A stretch of 33,669 nt of DNA, from the NCBI GenBank assembly GCA_022614695.1, contig JAKEIC010000331.1, forward strand, positions 1 to 33,669, written 5' to 3'. The translations under genes and the position numbers were made by a program. Shown here one piece after another: positions 7,605 through 14,849 of this stretch. This DNA is from Planctomycetales bacterium. GTDB lineage: Bacteria > Planctomycetota > JAKEIC01. The notes under the pieces were generated by a model. It was not told where the DNA came from, did no database searches, and worked only from the letters and a program-made list of their open reading frames with translations. Position 1 is the first letter of the stretch, and each line of letters starts with the position of its first letter.

Positions 7605-10082
7605 TCACTTCGAGACCCCTGTGGCGAGCCCGCCCTGCCGCCGCCCTCCCGCCCCGCGCTCGGCCGCCCGCGCCTCCCCCGCCACGGCGCGGCCGTCCCC
7701 CCCCTCCCATGGCGGGGGCACCCGAATCGCCTCCGGCCAGGGGACGTCGGGGAACCTCGTCGGCCCGACGCGCGCCTCCTTCCCCGCCGCGCGGAGCTTC
7801 AGGGCCCGCAGGACCTTCTCCGGCGTGATCGGCACCTCGTCCACGCGGACGCGGACCGCGTCGTAGACCGCGTTGGCGATGGCCGGGGGCACCGGAAGGA
7901 GAGGCCCCTGCCCGACCTCCTTCGCGCCGTAGGGCCCGTTCGGGTCGGGGTCCTCGACCAGGTAGGTCACGACATCGGGCATCTCGAGGGTCGTCGGGCT
8001 CTTGTACTCGAGCATGGAGGGGATCTTGTGCACCCCGAAACGGTTCCCCCGGTAGGCCATCTCCTCCATGAGGGCCTCGCCGACCCCCATGTAGACGGAG
8101 CCCTCGACCTGGCCGAGCGCGAGGATCGGGTTCACGGCCCGCCCGATGTCGTGCGCGATCCAGATCCGCTCGACCCGGACGATCCCCGTGCCACGGTCGA
8201 CCGCGACCTCGGCCACGCAGGCCGTGTAGGAATAGGCGGCCGAGGGGCCGACGCCCGCCCCCTTGTAGCGGCCCGGAGACGGGGGAGGCGAGTAGGAGCC
8301 GACGGTCCCGACGGTCCCGACCTTGCTCTCGGCGCATACGACGGCCTCGGCGAACGTCATTCCCTTCGCCGGGTCCTCGACGTCGAAGACGCGGCCTTCG
8401 GCGAAGCCGAGGCGCGTCGGGGGGACACCGAGCTTCGCCCCCGCGTGCGTCGCGAGGATCTCACGGGCGCGCTCGGCCGCCTGGATCGCGGCGTTCCCCG
8501 TCATGAGCGTCACGCGGCTCGAGTAGGAGCCGAGGTCCACCGGCGTGAGGTCCGTGTCGGCCGTGACGATCCGGACGTCGGCCGGCGGGATGCCGAGCCC
8601 CTCCGCGACCATGAAGGCGAGGACGGAGTCGGAGCCCTGCCCGATCTCGGTCGAGCCGCAGAAGGCCGTCACCCCCCCGCCGCGATCGAGGAGGAGTTGC
8701 ACGCCCGACTGCGGCAGGTTGTTCCAGTAGATGGGGAGCCCCGCGCCGCAGATGTAGGAGGAGCAGGCGAGCCCGACGCCTCTTCCCTCCGGGAGCTTCC
8801 GGAACTTCGACCTCCAGCCCGAGCCCTCGACGACCTTCTCGAGGCAGGAGCGGAGCCCCATGCTCCCCACGCGGAGGTAGTTTGCCGTGAGCGAGTTCGG
8901 CGGGTGGAGGGTCCGGAGCCGCATCTCGGCCGGGTCGAGCCCGAGGCTCTCGGCGATCTTGTCGAGCTGGACCTCGAGCGCGTGCCGCGGCTGCGGCGTC
9001 CCGTGGCCGCGCTTGGGGCCGCACGGGGGCTTGTTCGTGAAGGCGCGCGCCCCCCGGAACCGGTAGCGCGGCACCCGGTAGGTGACGGTCTGGAGCGCGC
9101 CGGTGTAGTAGGTGGAGGCGACCCCGTAGGAGCCGTAGCCGCCTCCGTCGAGCAGGGTCCGGAAGTCCATCGCGGTGATCGAGCCGTCGCGCTTCACCCC
9201 GGTCTTCACGGCCATGAGCGTCGGGTGCCGCCCGCGGTGGCAGTAGAAGACCTCCTCGCGGGTGAGGGTGAGCTTCACGGGCCGGCCGGTGAGCATCGCG
9301 AGCTTCGCCGCGACGATCTCGTGGTTGAACGGGTCGCTCTTCCCGCCGAACCCGCCGCCGTTCGGCGTGGCGATCACGCGGATTCGGCTTGCCGGGAGTC
9401 CGAGGACCTTCGCCAGGGCGCGGTGGACGTAGTGCGGCGTCTGCGTCGAGGACCAGAGGGTCACTCGGCCATCCGCGTCCTGGGTCGCGAGCGCCGCGTG
9501 CTGCTCCATCGGCAGGTGCGTGTTCCCCTCGAAGAAGACGAGGTCCTCGCGCACGAGGTCCGCCTCCCGGAAGCCCTCCTCCACGTCCCCGAACTCGAGC
9601 GCGACCACCTTGTGGAGGTTCCCCTGGTCGGCGTAGTCGTGGATCTTGGGCTCGGAGTGCGCGAGGGCGTCCTCGGGGTCGGCGATGAGCCGGAGCGGCT
9701 CGTATTCCACCCGGATGAGGTCGCACGCCTCGGCCGCCGCGTCCTCGGTCGTGGCGGCGACCGCGGCGACGGGGTCGCCCACGAACCGGACCTTGTCGAG
9801 AGAGAGCGCATGCTCGTCCTCGGAGACGGGGAGGATCCCGAACGGGACGGGCAAGTCCTTGCCGGTGAGGACCGCCCTCACGCCCGGGTGCTTCGAGGCG
9901 CCCGAGACGTCCACGGAGACAATACGGGCGTGGGCCTCGGTGCTCCGGAGGAGCCTCGCGAAGAGCATCCGGGGGAGGAAGAGGTCGTCGGCGAACTTCG
10001 TGAGGCCGGTGACCTTGGCGCGCCCGTCCACGCGCCGGACGGGCTTCCCGATCACCCGGAGCGTCTTGTCAGCGCCCGCCAC
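7605..10082 (-). CDS. molybdenum hydroxylase large (molybdopterin-binding) subunit, HcrA-like
   Basis: This is the catalytic subunit, expected to bind molybdopterin cytosine dinucleotide and the substrate. The N-terminal domain begins LRVIGKPVRRVDGRAKVTG. Cofactor and active-site segments follow in order: GGGFGGKSDPFNHEIVAAKLA, PCGPKRGHGTPQPRHALE, FCGSTEIGQGSDSVLAF, TLMTGNAAIQAAERAREI and, near the C-terminus, GPYGAKEVGQGPLLPVPPAI. The segment styles match 4-hydroxybenzoyl-CoA-reductase-like enzymes better than xanthine dehydrogenase, in line with the FeS loop in the FAD subunit. In KEVGQG the residue expected to be the family's active-site Glu (KEVGEG) is Gln, at position 725, codon CAG. The length, 825 residues, is slightly longer than HcrA-type proteins because of an Arg/Gly-rich tail. 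The GTG start overlaps the small-subunit gene by 14 bp, suggesting translational coupling. Substrate unknown. Confidence 0.9.
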   Translation of the reverse strand: MAGADKTLRVIGKPVRRVDGRAKVTGLTKFADDLFLPRMLFARLLRSTEAHARIVSVDVSGASKHPGVRAVLTGKDLPVPFGILPVSEDEHALSLDKVRFVGDPVAAVAATTEDAAAEACDLIRVEYEPLRLIADPEDALAHSEPKIHDYADQGNLHKVVALEFGDVEEGFREADLVREDLVFFEGNTHLPMEQHAALATQDADGRVTLWSSTQTPHYVHRALAKVLGLPASRIRVIATPNGGGFGGKSDPFNHEIVAAKLAMLTGRPVKLTLTREEVFYCHRGRHPTLMAVKTGVKRDGSITAMDFRTLLDGGGYGSYGVASTYYTGALQTVTYRVPRYRFRGARAFTNKPPCGPKRGHGTPQPRHALEVQLDKIAESLGLDPAEMRLRTLHPPNSLTANYLRVGSMGLRSCLEKVVEGSGWRSKFRKLPEGRGVGLACSSYICGAGLPIYWNNLPQSGVQLLLDRGGGVTAFCGSTEIGQGSDSVLAFMVAEGLGIPPADVRIVTADTDLTPVDLGSYSSRVTLMTGNAAIQAAERAREILATHAGAKLGVPPTRLGFAEGRVFDVEDPAKGMTFAEAVVCAESKVGTVGTVGSYSPPPSPGRYKGAGVGPSAAYSYTACVAEVAVDRGTGIVRVERIWIAHDIGRAVNPILALGQVEGSVYMGVGEALMEEMAYRGNRFGVHKIPSMLEYKSPTTLEMPDVVTYLVEDPDPNGPYGAKEVGQGPLLPVPPAIANAVYDAVRVRVDEVPITPEKVLRALKLRAAGKEARVGPTRFPDVPWPEAIRVPPPWEGGDGRAVAGEARAAERGAGGRRQGGLATGVSK

Positions 10083-10611
10083 GCGGGCCCTCCTCGCGCA
10101 TCCGTGCCGCCGCCTGCTCGACCGCCTCGTATATCTTGAGGTAGCCCGTGCACCGGCAGAGGTTCCCGGCGAGCGCCTCCCGGATCTCCTCGCGGCTCGG
10201 GCTCGGCTTCTCCTCGAGGAGCGCCTTCGCCGTGAGGAGGAACCCCGGAGTGCAGTAGCCGCACTGGGCGGCGCCGAGGTCGGCGAAGGTCTCCTGGAGG
10301 GGATGGAGCTGGGCGCCGTCGGCCATCCCCTCGACGGTCGTGATCTCGCGCCCCTCGTAGTCGGCTGAGAGCGCCAGGCACGAGAGGATCGGCTGCCCGT
10401 CCACGAGCACGGTGCAGGTCCCGCACTCGCCCAGCTCGCACCCGTGCTTCGTGCCGGTGAGCCCGAGGTCCTCCCGCAGCGTCTCGAGGAGGGTCCTGTG
10501 CGGGGCCGTCGTCACCTCGCGGTCCTCGCCGTTCACGCGGAGGAGCAGGTGGACGGCGGACTTCGTCCCCCGGGCGCGCCGCGGCTTCTTCGGAGTGCGG
10601 GCCTCGGGCAT
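10069..10611 (-). CDS. molybdenum hydroxylase small subunit, two [2Fe-2S] clusters
   Basis: This is the electron-transfer subunit of the enzyme. The start is taken at ATG 10611, not at the listed ORF start 11031, because the upstream 140 residues are a shadow of the tetR gene in another frame. From this start the protein has 180 residues. A basic tail (~1-18) precedes a ferredoxin-like domain with C58, C63, C66 and C78 (GCELGECGTCTVLVDG). The helical domain carries C117, C120, C152 and C154 (QCGYCTPGFLL and CRCTGYLKIYEA). All eight cluster ligands are present. The gene starts 14 bp after tetR ends and overlaps the large-subunit gene by 14 bp, so the four genes form one operon. Confidence 0.93.
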   Translation of the reverse strand: MPEARTPKKPRRARGTKSAVHLLLRVNGEDREVTTAPHRTLLETLREDLGLTGTKHGCELGECGTCTVLVDGQPILSCLALSADYEGREITTVEGMADGAQLHPLQETFADLGAAQCGYCTPGFLLTAKALLEEKPSPSREEIREALAGNLCRCTGYLKIYEAVEQAAARMREEGPRGGR

Positions 10612-10625
10612 CGGCGCGCTCCGGC

Positions 10626-11351
10626 CTACTTCCTGAGGCCCCGCACGAGGCGGGAGGCCATCTCCTGCCCGATCGTGGACGGCGTGAGCCGCTCCCCCGG
10701 GCGGTACCACTGCGCCGTCCAGTTCACGGCGCCCAGCGCCATGCGGGCGAGGAGCCCCGGGTCCCCCGGGGCGAAGGCCCCGGCCCTCTGCCCCTTCGCC
10801 ACAAGGGCTCGTACAGCCCGCTCGTAGCGATCTCGCTGGCCCACGATACGCCGCCGGAGCGCCGCCGGGAGCGCGCCCACCTCCAGGTGGGCAGGCCCCC
10901 CGGCCGTCTCGTCGAGCAACGTGACGACGTGCTCGGCAAGGAGCGTCTCGAGCGCTTCCGCTGCCGGCAGCCTCTCGCGGCGGACACGACGGGCGGTCCC
11001 GAGCAAACGCGCCAGCGTTTGCTCCTGGCAAAAGTAGAGCAGCTCCTCCTTGCTCGCGAAGTAGTAGTAGAGCGAGGCCTTGGTCCGGTCGAGGGCGGCC
11101 GCCACGTCGTCGAGGCGGGCGCCGTGGAAGCCCTTCTGCCGGAAGGCTGCCGCCGCCCCGCGCAGGATCTCGAGCCGTGTCCGGAGAGCGCGCCGGCTGC
11201 CGGCCGCCGCGACGCGGCGCCCTCCGGCCGCCGCCTTTCCGGGGTCCTCGCGGGCTCCCCCGCGTCCCGCCGCCCGCGCGGCAGTCCCCGGCTCTCCAGC
11301 CGCCCGCAGGCTCGGAGGTATATTCGACCCGAAGGTAGAATTTCGACGCAC
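10626..11351 (-). CDS. TetR/AcrR-family repressor heading the molybdenum hydroxylase operon
   Basis: The helix-turn-helix region, LRGAAAAFRQKGFHGARLDDVAAALDRTKASLYYYFASKEELL, is a standard TetR DNA-binding domain. A helical ligand-binding domain follows, resembling fatty-acid or aromatic-catabolism TetR proteins. The listed ORF starts at a TTG (11369), but the promoter lies across that point. The next in-frame start is GTG at 11351, about one base after the predicted transcription start, so a leaderless GTG start is the simplest reading. No other ATG, GTG or TTG occurs in frame before the HTH. This leaves an unusually long Ala/Gly/Arg-rich N-terminal tail of ~55 residues. Being first in the operon with an inverted repeat over its own promoter, it probably represses the whole operon until an inducer binds. 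The inducer is unknown. Confidence 0.85.
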   Translation of the reverse strand: MRRNSTFGSNIPPSLRAAGEPGTAARAAGRGGAREDPGKAAAGGRRVAAAGSRRALRTRLEILRGAAAAFRQKGFHGARLDDVAAALDRTKASLYYYFASKEELLYFCQEQTLARLLGTARRVRRERLPAAEALETLLAEHVVTLLDETAGGPAHLEVGALPAALRRRIVGQRDRYERAVRALVAKGQRAGAFAPGDPGLLARMALGAVNWTAQWYRPGERLTPSTIGQEMASRLVRGLRK

Positions 11352-11360
11352 GGGTCGAAT
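11322..11360. promoter_or_regulatory. inverted repeat ATTCGACCCG-N19-CGGGTCGAAT, candidate TetR operator
   Basis: Two perfect 10-bp inverted arms (11322-11331 and 11351-11360) are separated by 19 bp. The upstream arm overlaps the last bases of the -10 element and the predicted transcription start. The position suits steric repression, and the adjacent TetR gene is the obvious candidate binder. The arm spacing is wider than a simple TetR site, so two dimers or a different core are possible. Confidence 0.55.
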
Positions 11361-11386
11361 CCTAGCCAAGCTTCCCGGGATGTCAA
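11359..11386 (-). promoter_or_regulatory. promoter: TTGACA - 16 bp - TAGGAT
   Basis: On the minus strand a perfect -35 TTGACA (11386-11381) is followed after 16 bp by TAGGAT (11364-11359). The expected start of transcription is near 11352, immediately before the GTG at 11351. It is the clearest sigma-70-type promoter in the window and drives tetR and the three hydroxylase genes. Confidence 0.7.
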
Positions 11387-11436
11387 GGGGAATCTCAGGG
11401 GGCGGGTTGCGGCGAGGGGACGGGAGAGGCCCGGGC

Positions 11437-11442
11437 TAGAAT
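11437..11442 (+). promoter_or_regulatory. putative -10 element (TAGAAT) for leaderless VOC gene
   Basis: TAGAAT ends 6 nt before the GTG start at 11449. No Shine-Dalgarno is evident at the expected distance. The -35 region is weak. Confidence 0.4.
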
Positions 11443-11448
11443 GCGGCG

Positions 11449-11895
11449 GTGGCCGCGCCGTTCGGGAGGCTGCTCTACCTGTACGTCGGGACCTCCGACT
11501 TCGTTCGGGACCTCGCGTACTGGCGCGACCGCGTCGGGGCCGAGGTCGTCTGGAGCCTCGAGAAGTTCGGCGCGCGCGTGGCCGCGCTCCGGGTCGGGGC
11601 CGGCGTCCCCTTCCTCCTCGCCGACCACCGGCCGGCGGGGTCGTGCATGCCGATCTGGGAGGTGGAGGACCTGCGGACGTCCATGAAGACGCTCGTCGCG
11701 CACGGGTGGAAGCCGCGAGGGGGGCCCTTCGACGTCCCGGACGGACCCTGCTGTCGCTTCGACGACCCGAGCGGGAATGCCTTCGCGATCCTCCAGATGG
11801 ACCGGCCGGACGCGCTTGGGGGGAACCTCCACGCCGCGCCGGGCGCTCCGGCCCGGGCGGACGCGCGGCCTTCCCGGCGCCGCCGATCGCGGTAG
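11449..11895 (+). CDS. VOC/glyoxalase-fold protein
   Basis: This small protein (148 residues) has the paired beta-alpha-beta-beta-beta units of the vicinal oxygen chelate fold: LLYLYVGTSDFVRDLAYWRDRVGAEVVW at the start and FDDPSGNAFAILQM near 105-118. In metal-dependent members the last segment usually carries a Glu ligand (NxxE). Here it reads NAFAI, so a divalent-metal enzyme is doubtful and a binding or resistance-type role is possible. The C-terminal ~25 residues are Ala/Arg/Pro-rich and probably disordered. The gene is divergent from the tetR operon across about 100 bp. Substrate unknown. Confidence 0.8.
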   Translation: MAAPFGRLLYLYVGTSDFVRDLAYWRDRVGAEVVWSLEKFGARVAALRVGAGVPFLLADHRPAGSCMPIWEVEDLRTSMKTLVAHGWKPRGGPFDVPDGPCCRFDDPSGNAFAILQMDRPDALGGNLHAAPGAPARADARPSRRRRSR

Positions 11896-11914
11896 ACTCG
11901 GGGTCGGGGTGCCC

Positions 11915-12307
11915 ATGGACAAGGAGATCGAGTCGCTCCTGCGGAAGGCCCGGCGGAGCCTCAACGTCAGCCGGAGCCTCTTCGACCAGCACGAGTACGA
12001 CTTCGCTGTCTCGCGTGCGTACTACGCGATGCACTACGCCGTCGAGGCGCTCCTCGTCGCCAAGGGCTACGTGCGGACGAAGGACGCGGCGCTCGTGAAT
12101 TCGTTCGCGAAGTACCTGGTGAAGGGAGGCCCCTTCAGCGAGGAGCACCACTCCGCCCTCCGGACCGCCTTCGAGCAGAAGCAGGTGGCCGATTACGAGG
12201 AGGAGGGCTTCCCCCGCACGGCGGCCGGGGGGATCCTCGACTGGGCGGGCAAGCTCGTCGGCGAGGCGGACGTCTGGCTCCGGAAGGCGGAGGGGAAGCG
12301 GAAGTAG
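11915..12307 (+). CDS. HEPN-domain protein (orphan)
   Basis: A 130-residue all-helical protein. The start is the ATG at 11915, residue 47 of the listed ORF, preceded by GGGGT; the upstream part of the ORF overlaps the VOC gene in another frame. The core SRAYYAMHYAVEALLVAKG is typical of HEPN/UPF0332 proteins. RAYYAMH also satisfies the R-x(4-6)-H pattern of HEPN ribonuclease toxins. Such proteins usually pair with a MNT-type nucleotidyltransferase antitoxin, but none is adjacent: upstream is the VOC gene and downstream is a convergent peptidase gene. It could be a solitary RNase toxin or a nucleotide-binding HEPN protein without toxin function. Confidence 0.8.
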   Translation: MDKEIESLLRKARRSLNVSRSLFDQHEYDFAVSRAYYAMHYAVEALLVAKGYVRTKDAALVNSFAKYLVKGGPFSEEHHSALRTAFEQKQVADYEEEGFPRTAAGGILDWAGKLVGEADVWLRKAEGKRK

Positions 12308-12311
12308 GGCG

Positions 12312-13307
12312 CTAGCGCGTCCAGGACGAGAGCGGACGGAGCCGGTGGTAGGCCGCGTCGTCCCAGGGCACCCCGCAGCAGTCAAGGACCGCCTTGGCCA
12401 TCTCCTCCTCGCAGACGGGGCAGAAGGGCACCGCCCTCTCTCGCATCCGGCACTTCCCCCAGGGGCGGAAGACTCCCTTCGGGCGGTAGTAGCCCCCCTC
12501 ATGGAGCCAGGTCCTCTTCTCGGCGCCCGGCAGATCCAGGAAGTGCCGCCACTTCACGGTCTTCCGCAGGGTCTCGAGTGACGCCCCATCGAAGTGCGCA
12601 GGCAGCGTGACGTTCGGCGAGAGGAGATCCGACCCGTCCTGCGGGAGTGGAAACCGGGCGCGCTCGGCGGGATCGTCGTACTCGTCCGCCAGTCGCGCGA
12701 AGCTGTGACCGAGCTCGTGGACGGCGATCAGGAAGGAGGCGGTGTCGTTCGCCGCGAAAGTCGGGGCCGGGCAAGGGCGGCCTCGCACCTCGAGATCTCG
12801 GAGGACGGTCCCGGCGCCCCCGTGCTTCTCGGTGTTCACCATCACGAACACGATGTCCACGGGCCCGGACGACTCCACGAGGGACCTCAAACGGGCGGAG
12901 TCCTTGAACACCAGGAGACGGCCGGAGGGACTGTCGAAGTGGCTCTCGAGCGCCGTCTCGACCTTGTTCTCGAGCGGCGAGAGGTCGCACCCCTCTTGCC
13001 GCGACTCCAGGAAGAGGAAGCTCACGTTGAACCGGTTCCGATAGAGGGCGAAGGGCATGTCCTCCAGGAACCTCTTCGCGTATCGCTGGAAGTCCTTGCC
13101 GTACTTGAGGCCGACCTGCGCGGCCGTGTAGCCGTCGCCCACGAAGAGGACGTCCACGCACTTCTCGGGGGGGCCGGACTTGAGGTACACCCCGACGCGT
13201 GGCCTTGGTCCCTCGGGCCCGGGGCCGCTCCGCCGCTCCTGCGCGGGTCCGGCGGCCGCCCAGCCGACGACCGCCAGCATGGCTGCGCCCGCCCGGCTCC
13301 GGAGCAT
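12312..13307 (-). CDS. secreted M64 (IgA peptidase-like) zinc metallopeptidase
   Basis: The protein has 331 residues with a Sec signal (residues ~1-23, ending GPAQ). The zinc site is HELGHSFARLADEYD, with H197, E198, H201 and a downstream Asp near 208, the HExxHxxxxxxD pattern of the M64 family. Other M64 features are VDVLFVGDGYTAAQ near 51-64 and the C-terminal GGYYRPKGVFRPWGKCRMRE followed by FCPVCEEEM. The ATG follows GGAGGG. The gene lies 25 bp downstream of the second toroid gene on the same strand and is probably co-transcribed. Its stop faces the HEPN stop across 4 bp, with a perfect GCGCTAGCGC palindrome over the junction. It should act outside the cytoplasm; the substrate is unknown. 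Confidence 0.9.
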   Translation of the reverse strand: MLRSRAGAAMLAVVGWAAAGPAQERRSGPGPEGPRPRVGVYLKSGPPEKCVDVLFVGDGYTAAQVGLKYGKDFQRYAKRFLEDMPFALYRNRFNVSFLFLESRQEGCDLSPLENKVETALESHFDSPSGRLLVFKDSARLRSLVESSGPVDIVFVMVNTEKHGGAGTVLRDLEVRGRPCPAPTFAANDTASFLIAVHELGHSFARLADEYDDPAERARFPLPQDGSDLLSPNVTLPAHFDGASLETLRKTVKWRHFLDLPGAEKRTWLHEGGYYRPKGVFRPWGKCRMRERAVPFCPVCEEEMAKAVLDCCGVPWDDAAYHRLRPLSSWTR

Positions 13308-13332
13308 GTCCCTCCGCCTTGCCGCCGCCGGA

Positions 13333-14754
13333 CTAGTGTCCCCCCGTCCCTGCGGCCTTCACGGGCACGGTCGCGCGCGTGAGGAAGAGCAGCGCGAAGC
13401 AGGTCGCGCAGGTCTGGCCCTCCCCCTCGCCGCCCCAGGAGCCGTCGCCCGCCTGCAAGGACATGAGCGCCTCGGCGCCCTCGCGGTACCAGTCGTGGCG
13501 GCCGATGTGGACGCGGTCGGCGAGGACCCCGGCCCGCTCGAGGCCGTACATGTAGTAGAAGTACCAGGAGTGGTGGCAGGGGTTCTTCTCGACAGAGAAG
13601 TTCTCGCTCATCCACGCGAAGCCGTCGTGGACGCTCCGCTCGTAGTCGGCCTTGCGGCTCTTGAGCACCGCCTGGGCCTGCGCGCGCGACTCGTTCGACC
13701 ACCCGAATCCCCCCCGCTCCCCCGCGTCCACGAGCTCGCTCCAGGCGAGCTCCACGCTCGCGATCCCGACGCAGGTCATCGAGCCGGTCGCGCACCGATA
13801 GGGGTCGAGCGAGGAGCTCTCAGGCGCCAGCCCTCCGGGGTAGCCCCAGCCACGGGCCTGGTCCTTCACCGAGGACGTGCTCGTCGAGATGTAGCCCTCG
13901 CGCCGCGCCTTCTCGTTCACCTCAATCCTCTGCACGCGGGGCCCCACGTTCTCCTGCGTCTCGATCATGTTGCCGAAGACCGCGAGCCAGAGGTCCATCG
14001 GGGGCCGGAGATCCGCGCGCTTGGCGGCGGGCGCGAGGCGCGAGGCGCTCTTCAGCCCCAGGATCGCGTACTGCGTGTTCGAGTGGTCGGAGAACGACTT
14101 GCTCGGCTGCGGGTAGGACCAGGCGTCCTTCACCTCCTCCGACATGTTCGTCCCCGTCTTCCCGACCGCCACCCTCCGGCGGCCGACGGAGACCTGGTCC
14201 ACGATGAAGTCCTTGAGCTGCTTCACCCACTCGGCGTCAGGGGGCTTGATCTTGAGCCCCCCCGCGGCCAGCGCGGTGTCGCCGGCCCGGCCCCGCAGCG
14301 AGGGCGGCTTCCAGCGGGCGCGGGCCTCGATCGCCATGAGCGTGAGCCCGACCTCGTAGGTCTTCCAGGACCGCTCGGTGTAGAGCTCGCCACCGGAGGC
14401 CTTCCACGCGTCCCACATCTCGCGGAGGACCTTGAAGCCCTTCTCGACCGGGGGATCGAACGGGGTCGAGCCCGAGTGGAGGAGGGTGAGCAACGCCAGC
14501 GCCGTCGGCCCGTGGGGATAGGGGCCGTGGCCCGCCTTCTCCGCGATCGGCTCCCAGAAGCGGCCGTCCGGCTCCTGCTTCGAGAGGAGCCACTTCCGGC
14601 CCTTCTCGACCGCCTCGTTCACGCGGGCCGTGAAGGCCGTGTCTCGCTCCCCGAGCTTGATCCGGACCCCCTCGGGATCCTCGCCCTTCTTCTCCTGGGC
14701 GAGGCCGGGCGACGCCCCGAGGGCGAGGAGGAGCGCGAGGCCCGATCGCCTCAC
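13333..14754 (-). CDS. secreted alpha/alpha-toroid (prenyltransferase/squalene-oxidase repeat) protein, copy B
   Basis: This is an exported helical-repeat protein of 473 residues. I place the start at GTG 14754, which gives a compact signal peptide (RRSGLALLLALGASPGLAQ). The listed ORF reaches 16107, but its first part is a shadow of the neighbouring paralogue, and an alternative ATG at 14838 would translate a tandem DNA repeat. Repeat motifs include KGRKWLLSKQEPDGRFWEP, YPHGPTALALLTLLHSG and RGWGYPGG. The C-terminal block, YYMYGLERAGVL and GRHDWYREGAEALM, is typical of toroid proteins abundant in planctomycetes. It ends CATCFALLFLTRATVPVKAAG, with a CxxC. No DxDD cyclase motif or thioester GCGEQ motif is seen, so a binding or structural role is more likely than terpene cyclisation. 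It is a paralogue of the next gene upstream. Confidence 0.85.
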   Translation of the reverse strand: MRRSGLALLLALGASPGLAQEKKGEDPEGVRIKLGERDTAFTARVNEAVEKGRKWLLSKQEPDGRFWEPIAEKAGHGPYPHGPTALALLTLLHSGSTPFDPPVEKGFKVLREMWDAWKASGGELYTERSWKTYEVGLTLMAIEARARWKPPSLRGRAGDTALAAGGLKIKPPDAEWVKQLKDFIVDQVSVGRRRVAVGKTGTNMSEEVKDAWSYPQPSKSFSDHSNTQYAILGLKSASRLAPAAKRADLRPPMDLWLAVFGNMIETQENVGPRVQRIEVNEKARREGYISTSTSSVKDQARGWGYPGGLAPESSSLDPYRCATGSMTCVGIASVELAWSELVDAGERGGFGWSNESRAQAQAVLKSRKADYERSVHDGFAWMSENFSVEKNPCHHSWYFYYMYGLERAGVLADRVHIGRHDWYREGAEALMSLQAGDGSWGGEGEGQTCATCFALLFLTRATVPVKAAGTGGH

Positions 14755-14758
14755 CGCC

Positions 14759-14816
14759 GTGCCCTGAGACTGTCGAAGGGCGTCGCCGCCGTGCCCTGAG
14801 CCTGTCGAAGGGCGTC
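14759..14816. repeat. tandem 32-bp repeat containing GCCCTGAG(A/C)CTGTCGAAGGGC
   Basis: Two units start at 14759 and 14791 (period 32, second unit partial) and differ at one position in the shared core. Each core has GCCCT/AGGGC inverted ends and can form a small hairpin. Similar CCTTCGACAGGCTCAGGG-type repeats are dispersed in many unrelated genomes. The array separates the two toroid genes and lies just before the proposed GTG start of copy B. Confidence 0.7.
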
Positions 14817-14849
14817 CCAGTGTCCCCGCGTCGAGCATCGCGGCGGCGG

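Noticed and set aside
7443-10139. 898-residue plus-strand ORF over the hydroxylase operon
   Set aside because: Antisense shadow; the minus strand encodes clear molybdenum hydroxylase subunits.
10069-11031. 320-residue version of the 2Fe-2S subunit
   Set aside because: The first 140 residues overlap tetR out of frame and have no ferredoxin features; ATG 10611 gives the normal family length.
12309-12318. GCGCTAGCGC palindrome between convergent HEPN and M64 genes as a terminator
   Set aside because: No loop and no T-tract; it covers stop codons and is too short to act alone.
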